This document shows, piece by piece, positions 54,247 to 61,455 of a DNA stretch of 64,000 nt. The stretch comes from GCA-020345945 sp964596985 (GTDB taxonomy: Archaea > Thermoproteota > Bathyarchaeia > RBG-16-48-13 > GCA-020345945): NCBI GenBank assembly GCA_964596985.1, contig CAZQWG010000002.1, positions 1 to 64,000 on the forward strand, read 5' to 3'. Positions within the stretch are counted from its first letter, which is position 1, and every line of letters begins with the position of its first letter. The notes under the pieces were generated by a model. It did not search any database and was not told where the DNA came from. It worked only from the letters and a program-made list of their open reading frames with translations. A program made the translations under genes and the position numbers.

Positions 54247-55518
54247 TCAATAAGGAAGAGAGAGACCCCAAGCCCCTAATCTCTTCTCTACTTCTTGTCT
54301 CATTGAGGCGGGGGTCAGGGTTCCTATCTGGTCCGGTTTGAATACCCCTATATCAGTTATTATAAGCTCAATCAATTCTGGGGGTGTGACATCGAAAGCG
54401 GGATTATACACTGCAATCTCACCTTTACCAGGCTGGTTAGTGTCTGACATCGATTCCGTCGGGGGCCACTCGGATAGAGCTCCCTGCGAGATGACACCCG
54501 TCTTCTTCTTGTGCTCGGCGTCAAGCCCATAGAAGTAAGTCACCTCTTCTTTGGATCTCTCCTCTATCGGTATCTTCTCCCCGTACTTTGTTTCCAAGTC
54601 TATGGTACTGTACGAGGTTGCATAGTAGAATGGGATGCTGTGGTTTTTCATTATATATGCGATGTCTACAGACCCAATCTTGTTGGCGACTGATCCATCT
54701 TTTGCAACGCGATCCACACCGAGGATAGTCTTGGACACCCCGTATTCTTTGATCGCGGATGTGATCATGTTGTCGGTGACTATTATAGTCGGTACTCCTG
54801 CCCGGTTTAATTCCCAGACTGTTAGCTTATACCCTTGACATCTCGGGCGGGTCTCCTTTGCTACCACTTTAATGTCTAGACCTTCCACGAATGATTCTTC
54901 AAGCATACCTAAAGCATGCCCCCCGTAAGTAGAGGATAGGGAGCCGCCGTTGCAATGCGTCATTACTATATCCCCGTCAGAGAGGAGCTTCTTCCCTTCG
55001 TCACGAAGATAACAGTTCAATGCCAAATCAGATGCTAGGATGTAGTCCGCAACGAGTTTCACTCCTTGAACAATCTGATCGGCAGATTCTCCTTCTCTCT
55101 CAAGCTTACGTGCATAATTCATAGTCATGTCTACAGCCCAAGGAAGGGGGGCTGCTGTGGGTCTTGCATTCCTGATGACGTCTGCACACCGCTCTAGAGC
55201 GGGAAGGAAGTTATCCTTCTTTGAACAGTCTATAGCTGCTAGGAGCATAGAGTACCCCCCTGTGACTCCTATTGCTTGGGAGCCGCGTGTGACCATCTCC
55301 CTAATTCCGACTAACGCCGCTTCTTTCCAATCCGACGTGGTCCAGATCGTCATCTCATACGGTAGTTTTGTTTGATCCAGCAGGATCAGCTGTTGTTGTT
55401 CATCGTCAAAGGACACCGTAAGTGGGATTCCTGTTTTCTCATGGGTGTGTATGCCAATATCACTATCAAAGGACAACCCGACTTTCTTGAGAACAGAGTA
55501 AATGGAGACATTTTTCAT
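54247..55518 (-). CDS. mtnA: Methylthioribose-1-phosphate isomerase (MtnA/eIF2B-like), long form
   Basis: 423 residues, against 340-370 for most MtnA. eIF2B/MtnA fold: RGSQAIGVTGGYSMLLA, RPTAAPLPWAVDMTM, MTHCNGGSLSSTYGGHALGML with the catalytic cysteine context (here THCNGG), GVDRVAKDGSVANKIGS and NPAFDVTPPELI. The extra length comes from an N-terminal extension of about 55 residues and a loop (GLDAEHKKKTGVISQGALSEW onward) before the last motif. The adjacent mtnP supports methylthioadenosine salvage over ribose-bisphosphate isomerase. Confidence 0.85.
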   Translation of the reverse strand: MKNVSIYSVLKKVGLSFDSDIGIHTHEKTGIPLTVSFDDEQQQLILLDQTKLPYEMTIWTTSDWKEAALVGIREMVTRGSQAIGVTGGYSMLLAAIDCSKKDNFLPALERCADVIRNARPTAAPLPWAVDMTMNYARKLEREGESADQIVQGVKLVADYILASDLALNCYLRDEGKKLLSDGDIVMTHCNGGSLSSTYGGHALGMLEESFVEGLDIKVVAKETRPRCQGYKLTVWELNRAGVPTIIVTDNMITSAIKEYGVSKTILGVDRVAKDGSVANKIGSVDIAYIMKNHSIPFYYATSYSTIDLETKYGEKIPIEERSKEEVTYFYGLDAEHKKKTGVISQGALSEWPPTESMSDTNQPGKGEIAVYNPAFDVTPPELIELIITDIGVFKPDQIGTLTPASMRQEVEKRLGAWGLSLPY

Positions 55519-55654
55519 ATGAGTACCCCCAAGAATTCTTCACATTATAATAATAGTTGGAGCCCGTTGGGGGGATCCCGTTTAAGGTAACTGCTCTAAC
55601 ATTTTTAAGCATTGAAAAGACTAAAAGCAACCCTTCTCTAGTGTCAGTCGTAGT

Positions 55655-55774
55655 GCCGGGGTGGCAGAGACCCAAGTGGCTGCAATGGTAATGCGCTGGC
55701 CTCGAGATCGACTGTAAAGTCAAGATAGCCAGTGGTGCTTACGCACCCCAGGGGTTCAAATCCCTTCCCCGGCG
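55655..55774 (+). tRNA. tRNA-Ser(CGA) with two introns
   Basis: Acceptor GCCGGGG/CCCCGGC, discriminator G, long variable arm GGTGC-TTAC-GCACC and T-arm with TTCAAAT: a serine tRNA. Anticodon stem CTGGC/GCCAG, loop CTCGAG+A (CGA). A 20-nt canonical intron lies at 55707-55726. The D-arm folds only after removing about 16 nt (55670-55685), which joins GCAGAG to TGGTAATGC. CCA is not fully encoded. Confidence 0.9.
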
Positions 55775-55824
55775 CCTAAGAAGAGACAGCAGACACTATC
55801 GACCTGAATTTCCCGGGGAATAAG

Positions 55825-57363
55825 ATGAAGAAAGACGAGGAAGGGGATGAACGATACCCGGAACCGCAGCTAGAGCAAGCGGTAAAACTATTGATGAGGG
55901 AAGGATACCAGGTCGATGCCGAGGCATTCGAAATCCTAAGAACCCAAGTGAAGGAAAGGGACCCCTCTGAAATCGTCAAGTTAGTCATTAAAAGGATTCA
56001 AAGCTTGCAGAAACCTGTGTTGATCGTAACGGATGAGATAATCAAAGAGGCCATAATCTCTCCTCCGTCAGAGATAATTGAGACAGGAAAAACTACTTTC
56101 AAACCCTACGCAGAAGACATAGAACCAGAGATCAAAGTAATAGAAGACCCATCAACTAAGTTGCAGTCTGCGGGCGATGTAAAATACTTTCTCGAATATT
56201 TTCGAGACAGATTCAATCGTATAGAAAGGCTACTTCGGCAAAGACTTGACGCCAGGGATGCCATACCTATTAACGTTGTACTCGAAAGCCCCCGTAATTT
56301 AGTAGTTAGAACTATAGGTGTTGTCACGGAGAAAAGAGAGACAGACAAGGCAGTAGTCATCAGAATCGAGGACTTAGAAACCAGTGCAACGGTAATAATT
56401 CCTAGCGGGTCCCCCCGAGGGGTTCGTCGAAGGGCACAGAATCTTCTTCTCGACCAAGTAATCTGTGTTGCAGGGAAAAATTCTGGGAATGGGACAGTCA
56501 TTGCTTCTGATATAATTGTTCCAGACCTTCCAGAGCGAAAGGTGAAGAAGACAACCAACGCAGTTATGCTTGCACTAACTTCGGATCTCCACGTAGGCAG
56601 CAACACGTTCCTTGAGAAAGGCTTCGGTCAATTCGTCTCTTGGCTTGAGGGAAATGTGGGAGGAGAGCGGGAAAGGGAGCTTTCTGGTCGCGTCAAGTAC
56701 CTGACTATTGGAGGCGATTTGGTAGATGGAATAGGAATCTATCCTGATCAAGAAAGAGAACTGGAAATACCGGATATATACAAACAGTATGAGAAGGTAG
56801 GGAAATTAATAGGAAGAATACCTGATCACATAGAAGTAATAATAATTCCAGGTAACCATGACGCAGTGAGACAGGCCCTTCCTCAACCAGCAATCCCTGA
56901 GGAATTCGTGGAGTTATTATCGAAATCCAGAAGAGTGCTCTCTCTCGGTAACCCTTCAGTCGTCGAGGTCCATGGTATTAGAGTGTTATTGTTTCATGGT
57001 AGAAGTCTAGAGGATGTGATAAGAGCCGTTCCAGGACTGTCTTATCATCAACCCCAGAAGGCTATGGAATACTTGTTGAAGGCAAGACATGTTGCACCCA
57101 TTTATGGAGGGAGCACCCCGATCGCACCGGAAATTAGAGACCATCTGATAATAGAAGACCCGCCGGAGATATTCCACTCGGGACATGTCCATGTGAACGG
57201 GTATGAAACGTATAGGGGAACTGTAATCATTAATTCGGGTTCTTGGCAGGCTCAAACGGATTACCAGAAGAGGTTAGGTATTATGCCGACCCCGGGAAAG
57301 GTCCCAATTGTAAATCTACAGGACATGCATCTCGCTGCTGAATTAGATTTCTCTTCAATCTAA
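55825..57363 (+). CDS. polB: DNA polymerase D small subunit (DP1)
   Basis: 512 residues. N-terminal helical domain, an OB-fold (RTIGVVTEKRETDKAVVIRIEDLE) and a phosphoesterase domain with all metal motifs: LTSDLHVGSNTF, IGGDLVDG, IPGNHDAVRQ, LLFHGRSLED and HSGHVHVNGYETY. This is the Mre11-like 3'-5' proofreading subunit of the archaeal replicative polymerase. The large subunit starts at 63303. Convergent with orc1/cdc6 beside the origin. Confidence 0.96.
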   Translation: MKKDEEGDERYPEPQLEQAVKLLMREGYQVDAEAFEILRTQVKERDPSEIVKLVIKRIQSLQKPVLIVTDEIIKEAIISPPSEIIETGKTTFKPYAEDIEPEIKVIEDPSTKLQSAGDVKYFLEYFRDRFNRIERLLRQRLDARDAIPINVVLESPRNLVVRTIGVVTEKRETDKAVVIRIEDLETSATVIIPSGSPRGVRRRAQNLLLDQVICVAGKNSGNGTVIASDIIVPDLPERKVKKTTNAVMLALTSDLHVGSNTFLEKGFGQFVSWLEGNVGGERERELSGRVKYLTIGGDLVDGIGIYPDQERELEIPDIYKQYEKVGKLIGRIPDHIEVIIIPGNHDAVRQALPQPAIPEEFVELLSKSRRVLSLGNPSVVEVHGIRVLLFHGRSLEDVIRAVPGLSYHQPQKAMEYLLKARHVAPIYGGSTPIAPEIRDHLIIEDPPEIFHSGHVHVNGYETYRGTVIINSGSWQAQTDYQKRLGIMPTPGKVPIVNLQDMHLAAELDFSSI

Positions 57364-57372
57364 TGTCTTAAG

Positions 57373-58641
57373 TTAAGATTCCGGGCTCGTATGGGATTGT
57401 TTTGATTTGCGGATAAGACATTTTGGATTATAGTTTATCATCGAAGTGAATAATGGGTCTCGTTTAAAGACCTCAAGTACGACCTCTTCGGGAATGGCTA
57501 TTCTCACCCTTTTTGTACGTCCGTAGCGACCAAAGCTTACCACTCGAGCGTTTATGAGACCGACGACATCCAATTCGTTGATAAGTCCACTGACGCGTCT
57601 TTGAGTGAGATGATCAATACCCAACTTTGAACAGATCTCTTTGTAGACTTCGAATAAATCCCCGGTAATAGAGTCTTCACGATTACTTCTTTTTAACAGC
57701 AAAACGCCGAATACAACAATCTTAGAGTGGAGGGGAAGAGTAGCCAAAACCTCGACAACTCTATCCCTTTCAATTTTCTCCTGAGCCCATCTGACATGAT
57801 CTTCTGAGACTGAAGACACACCTTCGCGTTCTGCAAGTTCACCAGCAACCCGAAGAAGATCTAAGGCGCGGCGTGCGTCCCCATGTTCAGCTGCAGCTAG
57901 AGCGGAACATAGGTTGATAGCCCCGTCAGAGAGACGACCTTCAATAAATGCTGTTTTTGCTCTTTCTTGAAGTATGTCTTTGAGCTCTAAAGCGGTATAG
58001 GGTTTGAATACGGTTTCTTCCTCGCTAAGGCTGCTCAAGACGCGAGGGTCAAGTAAATCTTTGAATTTGAGGTCATTAGATATCCCAATGATAGTAAGTT
58101 TCCCGGTTCCCAGGCCTTCGTTGATTCTGGTAAGCTCATAAAGAATAGAGTCACCACAATCTCTTACTAGCGCGTCGATCTCATCAAGAACGCAAACCAA
58201 AAGCAAGCGTCTATTGTTGACTGTATTCTTGAGGCGGTCGAATACTTCGGCGGTTGCAAGTCCAGTGAAAGGAATCTCTAGACCTACTGAGTGACAGAGG
58301 TGAGCTAGGACACGGTAAGAAGTACCTGCCATCCTACAATTAACATAGGAACTGCGAATCGATGCCCCGATCTCTTCCCCTTTTCTAGTCAACCTTTCAA
58401 GGGTATATTTTATTACGGCTGTCTTTCCGGTCCCGGTCTTACCATAGATTAGGATATTGGAACATCTAACACCGTCGAGTGATGGGGCCAAGATCTTTCC
58501 TAAGTGAACGATTTCAGGATTCCTATGAGGCAGATGGTTCGGTATGTAATCTGGGCGCAGGACTTCGCGGTCATTAAAAATTCGAGGACCTGTAAGGAAA
58601 TGTTCGAAGACGTTGCCAAGGGGGTCCTGAGGATTCCGCAG
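57373..58641 (-). CDS. cdc6: Origin initiator Orc1/Cdc6, probable CTG start
   Basis: AAA+ initiator with Walker A YGKTGTGKTAVI, Walker B VCVLDEIDALV, and a C-terminal winged helix. The first ordinary start codon (TTG, 58491) would cut off the conserved N-terminus, yet the frame continues upstream and reads DPLGNVFEHFL, IFNDREVLRPDYIPNHLPHR and PEIVHLGKIL, typical of the family. No ATG, GTG or TTG occurs there, and an in-frame TAG lies 12 bp upstream of the CTG at 58641, which has GAGGG before it. With CTG the protein has 422 residues. It opens directly onto the ORB-containing region. Confidence 0.93.
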   Translation of the reverse strand: MRNPQDPLGNVFEHFLTGPRIFNDREVLRPDYIPNHLPHRNPEIVHLGKILAPSLDGVRCSNILIYGKTGTGKTAVIKYTLERLTRKGEEIGASIRSSYVNCRMAGTSYRVLAHLCHSVGLEIPFTGLATAEVFDRLKNTVNNRRLLLVCVLDEIDALVRDCGDSILYELTRINEGLGTGKLTIIGISNDLKFKDLLDPRVLSSLSEEETVFKPYTALELKDILQERAKTAFIEGRLSDGAINLCSALAAAEHGDARRALDLLRVAGELAEREGVSSVSEDHVRWAQEKIERDRVVEVLATLPLHSKIVVFGVLLLKRSNREDSITGDLFEVYKEICSKLGIDHLTQRRVSGLINELDVVGLINARVVSFGRYGRTKRVRIAIPEEVVLEVFKRDPLFTSMINYNPKCLIRKSKQSHTSPES

Positions 58642-58677
58642 CCTAAATACCCTCTATTTCTAGTGTAAGATCCGTGA

Positions 58678-58689
58678 TTTCCACTGGAG
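58678..58689 (-). promoter_or_regulatory. ORB-type initiator site 1
   Basis: TTTCCACTGGAG on the plus strand (CTCCAGTGGAAA on the minus). It is 37 bp upstream of the proposed cdc6 start, so initiator bound here could also repress its own gene. The G-string beside it is weak (ATCACGGATC). Confidence 0.7.
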
Positions 58690-58762
58690 AATAAGACTTC
58701 TCGTCAAAAGTAGTAGGTAAAAAGCTCAACCAAAATTGACTGGAGAAAAGATGAGTAAAGTA

Positions 58763-58789
58763 GCCCACACCCCTTTTTTTCCGATGGAG
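58763..58789 (-). promoter_or_regulatory. Degenerate ORB-like site with strong G-string
   Basis: On the minus strand: CTCCATCGGAAA, then A-tract, then GGGGTGTGGG. It keeps the ORB order (dyad, A-rich spacer, G-string) with two mismatches in the dyad. A further half-site ACTGGAGAAAAG lies at 58739. Confidence 0.5.
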
Positions 58790-58970
58790 ATCCTCAGAGA
58801 AGAAGGTTAAAGTTTAGGGGTGATGAGTGAAACGAAATCGATCCTCTCGCTGGTAAGTTCACTAATTAATAAAAAATACTTACCACCAAAAAAACTAGAC
58901 CTTTAAATCAAATTTCCTTTCTTAGATCTAGCCAAGGTCATTCTCAGGTTATGGCCAACCCCTCTGTGCC

Positions 58971-58996
58971 TTTCCACTGGAACCCTGGGGTGGGTG
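58971..58996 (+). promoter_or_regulatory. ORB-type initiator site 2
   Basis: TTTCCACTGGAA followed by CCCT and the G-string GGGGTGGGTG. On its other side CCAACCCC supplies a second G-string for the minus strand, so initiator could bind in either orientation. Left border of the putative unwinding element. Confidence 0.8.
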
Positions 58997-59048
58997 TTTT
59001 CAAACCCAGATTCCTTTTTCTGCTTCATTTTACTCTACATTTTTTCAT

Positions 59049-59076
59049 AATAGAGTATACACGTGTATACTCTATT
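59049..59076. repeat. 28-bp perfect palindrome, copy 3, inside the origin
   Basis: AATAGAGTATACAC and its reverse complement, identical to the copy at 54184. It is midway between ORB sites 2 and 3, within the presumed unwinding element. The two other copies lie 4.9 and 10 kb to the left. Confidence 0.85.
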
Positions 59077-59172
59077 TGTGAATCTATATGAAGAAACCCA
59101 TATTCTAAGCCTATTTCTCTCCTTTTTTCATCATTAGACCTCTATAATTCGGCATTCACAAGGATAACTTAC

Positions 59173-59196
59173 CAGACCCCTCCATTTCCACTGGAA
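59173..59196 (-). promoter_or_regulatory. ORB-type initiator site 3
   Basis: On the minus strand: GTTCCAGTGGAAAT followed by GGAGGGGTCTG, the closest match here to the classical ORB consensus (dyad, short A-rich spacer, G-string). It is inverted relative to site 2, across the AT-rich tract. Confidence 0.85.
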
Positions 59197-59379
59197 CTTC
59201 GCAATCTGTTTTAGAAGTCCCATTTTCAAGCAGGGGTTGTGAATCATTTTTCGGTGCTAATCTCGAATTTTTAGGGTTCTTTCGTAAAAATAATTATATA
59301 GATGCCCTTTTTACTTCAACTTCACATCACGTTCTTCACTGTAATCCTGTGAAATTTGTGAAAAGTTTGGAAGTTTTTA

Positions 59380-59808
59380 ATGAGGTCCTCTTTGTTGTCA
59401 ACCAGGAAGATAAGAGTGGACGTATCTGACAAAGAGGGTAACAAATTCACCGTTACTTTTCAGGGAAAAGTCACTAGACAAAAGGTTCTGCAGCTTTTGG
59501 ATCTAATCGAAATCTTGGGTGGTGTCTCTTCCTCTAATGATACTGGTGAATCTTTTCCTAATCAATCAAAATTCGCTAAGATTTCAGGTCTCATTGAGAA
59601 GCGTTTCCCTTTAGGATGGTTTTCATCGAAGAACATTAAATCTGTGTATGAAGATGTTTACGGGGAAACTGTTGGGTTAAGCACAGTTTCTACTTATTTG
59701 AATCGTCTAGCTCAAAGGGGGGTGCTTCATAAATCTGGGTCGGGTCAGAAACGATACAAACTACGTCAGGAATCTACTCTAGATAGCCCGGTTAGAATCT
59801 CGCAGTAA
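59380..59808 (+). CDS. Winged-helix protein next to the origin, function unknown
   Basis: 142 residues. Residues 8-50 are strand-rich with a helix (VDVSDKEGNKFTVTFQGKVTRQKVLQLLDLIEILGG). Residues 65-130 look like a winged helix: FAKISGLIEKRFPLGWFSSKNIKSVYEDVYG, then VGLSTVSTYLNRLAQRGVLHKSGSGQKRYKL. Promoter TAATTATATAG near 59290. TTCACATCAC and TGTGAAATTTGTGAAA sit between promoter and start. Codons end in T far more than in neighbouring housekeeping genes. A regulator or origin-associated DNA-binding protein is possible. Confidence 0.7.
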   Translation: MRSSLLSTRKIRVDVSDKEGNKFTVTFQGKVTRQKVLQLLDLIEILGGVSSSNDTGESFPNQSKFAKISGLIEKRFPLGWFSSKNIKSVYEDVYGETVGLSTVSTYLNRLAQRGVLHKSGSGQKRYKLRQESTLDSPVRISQ

Positions 59809-59811
59809 TTC

Positions 59812-60591
59812 CTACTGGCTTGTAGCCCCAGATCGGGTTCCCTCTTCGGTCGGCCTTGTAAGCAATTCCTTGGTTTTCTTGCTTGCTGCATATCGGTAGG
59901 GCCGTTTCTTTTCTTCTCTTTCAACAAACCCCTGATCATATAGTTTCTTCATGAGTCTTGCGGTATGTTCCCGTGTTTTACCTATGTGCTGTTGGATATC
60001 TTTTGCTGCCTTCGGGCCCTCTGTGACGAGTATATGTAAGATTTGAAGCTCAGTGTGGTGCATATGTGACATCACCACATTAGAAATAATTGGGGTCATT
60101 TGTTCTGCTTCCATCTCAGGAAGTAACCCTCTATAGCGTTCGTCGAGTATCTCCAGTTGTGTCTTCACTTGGTTTTGAGTCTCTATCACATCTTCTAATG
60201 CTTCTTTGAGTTCTGCAAGCTCTTGTGTTCTCGGTTCTTCTATATCTTCGATTTTTATTATCCTTTCTTTGATTCTCTTAATTTCCGAGTTTATTTCCCC
60301 AGTCTGACTTACTACTTGTGTCGGGATCCTGCTGGACTTCAGTGTCATTACTTCATTGCTTATTTCATTCATACGTTTGCTCTGCCGTTCAAGTTCGCGT
60401 TTCAACGTTACCACGATTGTACCTACTACCTCTCTTGCTTCCCTGTAGTGTTCGCTGATAATCTTGATCTGTTTATAGTATCGTATAACAAGTACAAGTA
60501 CAAGCCCAAAGAGCAAGGACAATGCTATCGTAACTGCATCTGAAGAGAATGCCAAGTCCGATCCCTGTGTCCCTCTTAGGATCGGGTGCAC
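59812..60591 (-). CDS. Membrane-anchored coiled-coil winged-helix regulator
   Basis: 259 residues. A membrane helix near residues 19-40 (AVTIALSLLFGLVLVLVIRYY), a long coiled coil about 60-150, and a C-terminal MarR/TrmB-like winged helix (TELQILHILVTEGPKAAKDIQQHIGKTREHTARLMKKLYDQGFVEREEKKRPYRYA, in two blocks). The layout suggests a DNA-binding domain tethered to the membrane. Its start faces a dense array of TGTGAT-type motifs at 60603-60723. Convergent, 3 bp apart, with the preceding HTH gene. Confidence 0.75.
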   Translation of the reverse strand: MHPILRGTQGSDLAFSSDAVTIALSLLFGLVLVLVIRYYKQIKIISEHYREAREVVGTIVVTLKRELERQSKRMNEISNEVMTLKSSRIPTQVVSQTGEINSEIKRIKERIIKIEDIEEPRTQELAELKEALEDVIETQNQVKTQLEILDERYRGLLPEMEAEQMTPIISNVVMSHMHHTELQILHILVTEGPKAAKDIQQHIGKTREHTARLMKKLYDQGFVEREEKKRPYRYAASKKTKELLTRPTEEGTRSGATSQ

Positions 60592-60602
60592 CAGATAAGT
60601 AT

Positions 60603-60723
60603 TGTGACTTATGACATCACGTGACTACATCACATAAACATGTAGCATCTTTGTGATCCTGTCTGTAACATATCACACAATATACTTATTGGATCACATG
60701 TACATCACAGCATCATCACAAAA
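60603..60723. repeat. Array of TGTGAT/ATCACA half-sites
   Basis: At least eight half-sites in about 120 bp, among them TTGTGAC, GACATCACG, ACATCACA, TTTGTGATC, ATATCACACAA, GATCACATG, ACATCACAG and CATCACAAA. They lie immediately upstream of the minus-strand gene ending its start at 60591, that is, over its promoter. The rest of the 60592-60883 gap shows no gene. Confidence 0.7.
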
Positions 60724-60883
60724 CAAAACAGTTCTTCCATTGTTTCTTCCCTTGAATAAATGCAGTTAGATGCTTTTGGACAGTTCGCAATGATTCTATG
60801 GCAGAAAACAGTATGGCGGATACATAGCTCTCAAAGGGCTCATCCGTATAGTTACTATCCAGTACTTATCCGTAACGCTTTAC

Positions 60884-60907
60884 TTTGTGATGTTGTGACA
60901 TCACAAA
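60884..60907. repeat. Perfect TTTGTGATGT inverted repeat
   Basis: TTTGTGATGT, spacer TGTG, ACATCACAAA. Ten-base arms make this the best-defined member of the TGTGAT family in the region. It spans the stop codon of the gene at 60901-61455. Confidence 0.8.
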
Positions 60908-61455
60908 TCACTTGAATTATTTATTCGTCTACCCTTCACCATTTTCACGAGTGATTCTTCTATTTCTTTCCTTACACTCTCTATGTCTTCTATGATTGAA
61001 TCGGTGTACTCATCTGATGGTCCTAGGCTGTATTCTCTGTGCAGATCCATTAATGACTTGATTTTGTTGGAAACCTCGATAAATGGACGCAACTCTGGGG
61101 TTTCGTGAAGACCGATATACCCCAATAATAGCAGTGTGAATACTGCCTTTCTCACGTTTCTTCGTGCCTGGCTGAGTGTTCTAGAGTAAGAGCCTCTGCT
61201 TACATTCGCCTTTGAAATTCTCCTTTTTGATTTTTCTTTGGCTGAAATTTTCTTTTCGCTCAATTGGTTGGATATATTTTCTATTAGAAGTGTTTCCATT
61301 TGTATTTTTGTGATTAGGCTGTCTTCTAGTAGAATAGACACTATTGGATCATTATTTACGTTAATTATCAAATTCTTAACTCGTTCTGAGCCTTCCAAAA
61401 TATCGCCTTCCAACATCCATGAACTGCATACACTTTTGTATACCAGTACAACCAT
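60901..61455 (-). CDS. Unrecognised protein beside TGTGAT repeats
   Basis: 184 residues; an internal Met14 could be the start. Acidic, helical N-terminal third (NVNNDPIVSILLEDSLITKIQMETLLIENI), a very basic central stretch (EKKISAKEKSKRRISKANVSRGSY) leading into SRTLSQARRNVRKAVFTLLLLGYIGL, which could be a helix-turn-helix, and a C-terminal helical region. I do not recognise a family. Its basic core and the flanking inverted repeats suggest that it binds DNA. T-rich codon use sets it apart from most genes in the window. Confidence 0.65.
   Translation of the reverse strand: MVVLVYKSVCSSWMLEGDILEGSERVKNLIINVNNDPIVSILLEDSLITKIQMETLLIENISNQLSEKKISAKEKSKRRISKANVSRGSYSRTLSQARRNVRKAVFTLLLLGYIGLHETPELRPFIEVSNKIKSLMDLHREYSLGPSDEYTDSIIEDIESVRKEIEESLVKMVKGRRINNSSDL

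Larger units (their letters stand above)
58642..59379. other. Replication origin region (oriC)
   Basis: A 738-bp gene-free, AT-rich region between orc1/cdc6 and an HTH gene. It contains three TTTCCACTGGAA/G dyads (58678, 58971, 59181), which is the ORB core of archaeal origins, and a degenerate ORB with a long G-string at 58763. The dyads at 58971 (G-string rightwards) and 59173-59196 (G-string leftwards) face each other across an AT-rich tract of about 175 bp, the usual layout around a DNA-unwinding element. A 28-bp palindrome is centred in that tract. Another AT-rich tract is 58861-58920. Function is inferred from motif and initiator proximity. Confidence 0.85.

Noticed and set aside
49068..59076. 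Calling the three palindromes bacterial parS sites
   Set aside because: Only the central CACGTG is shared with parS; the flanks differ and no ParB gene is seen in the window.
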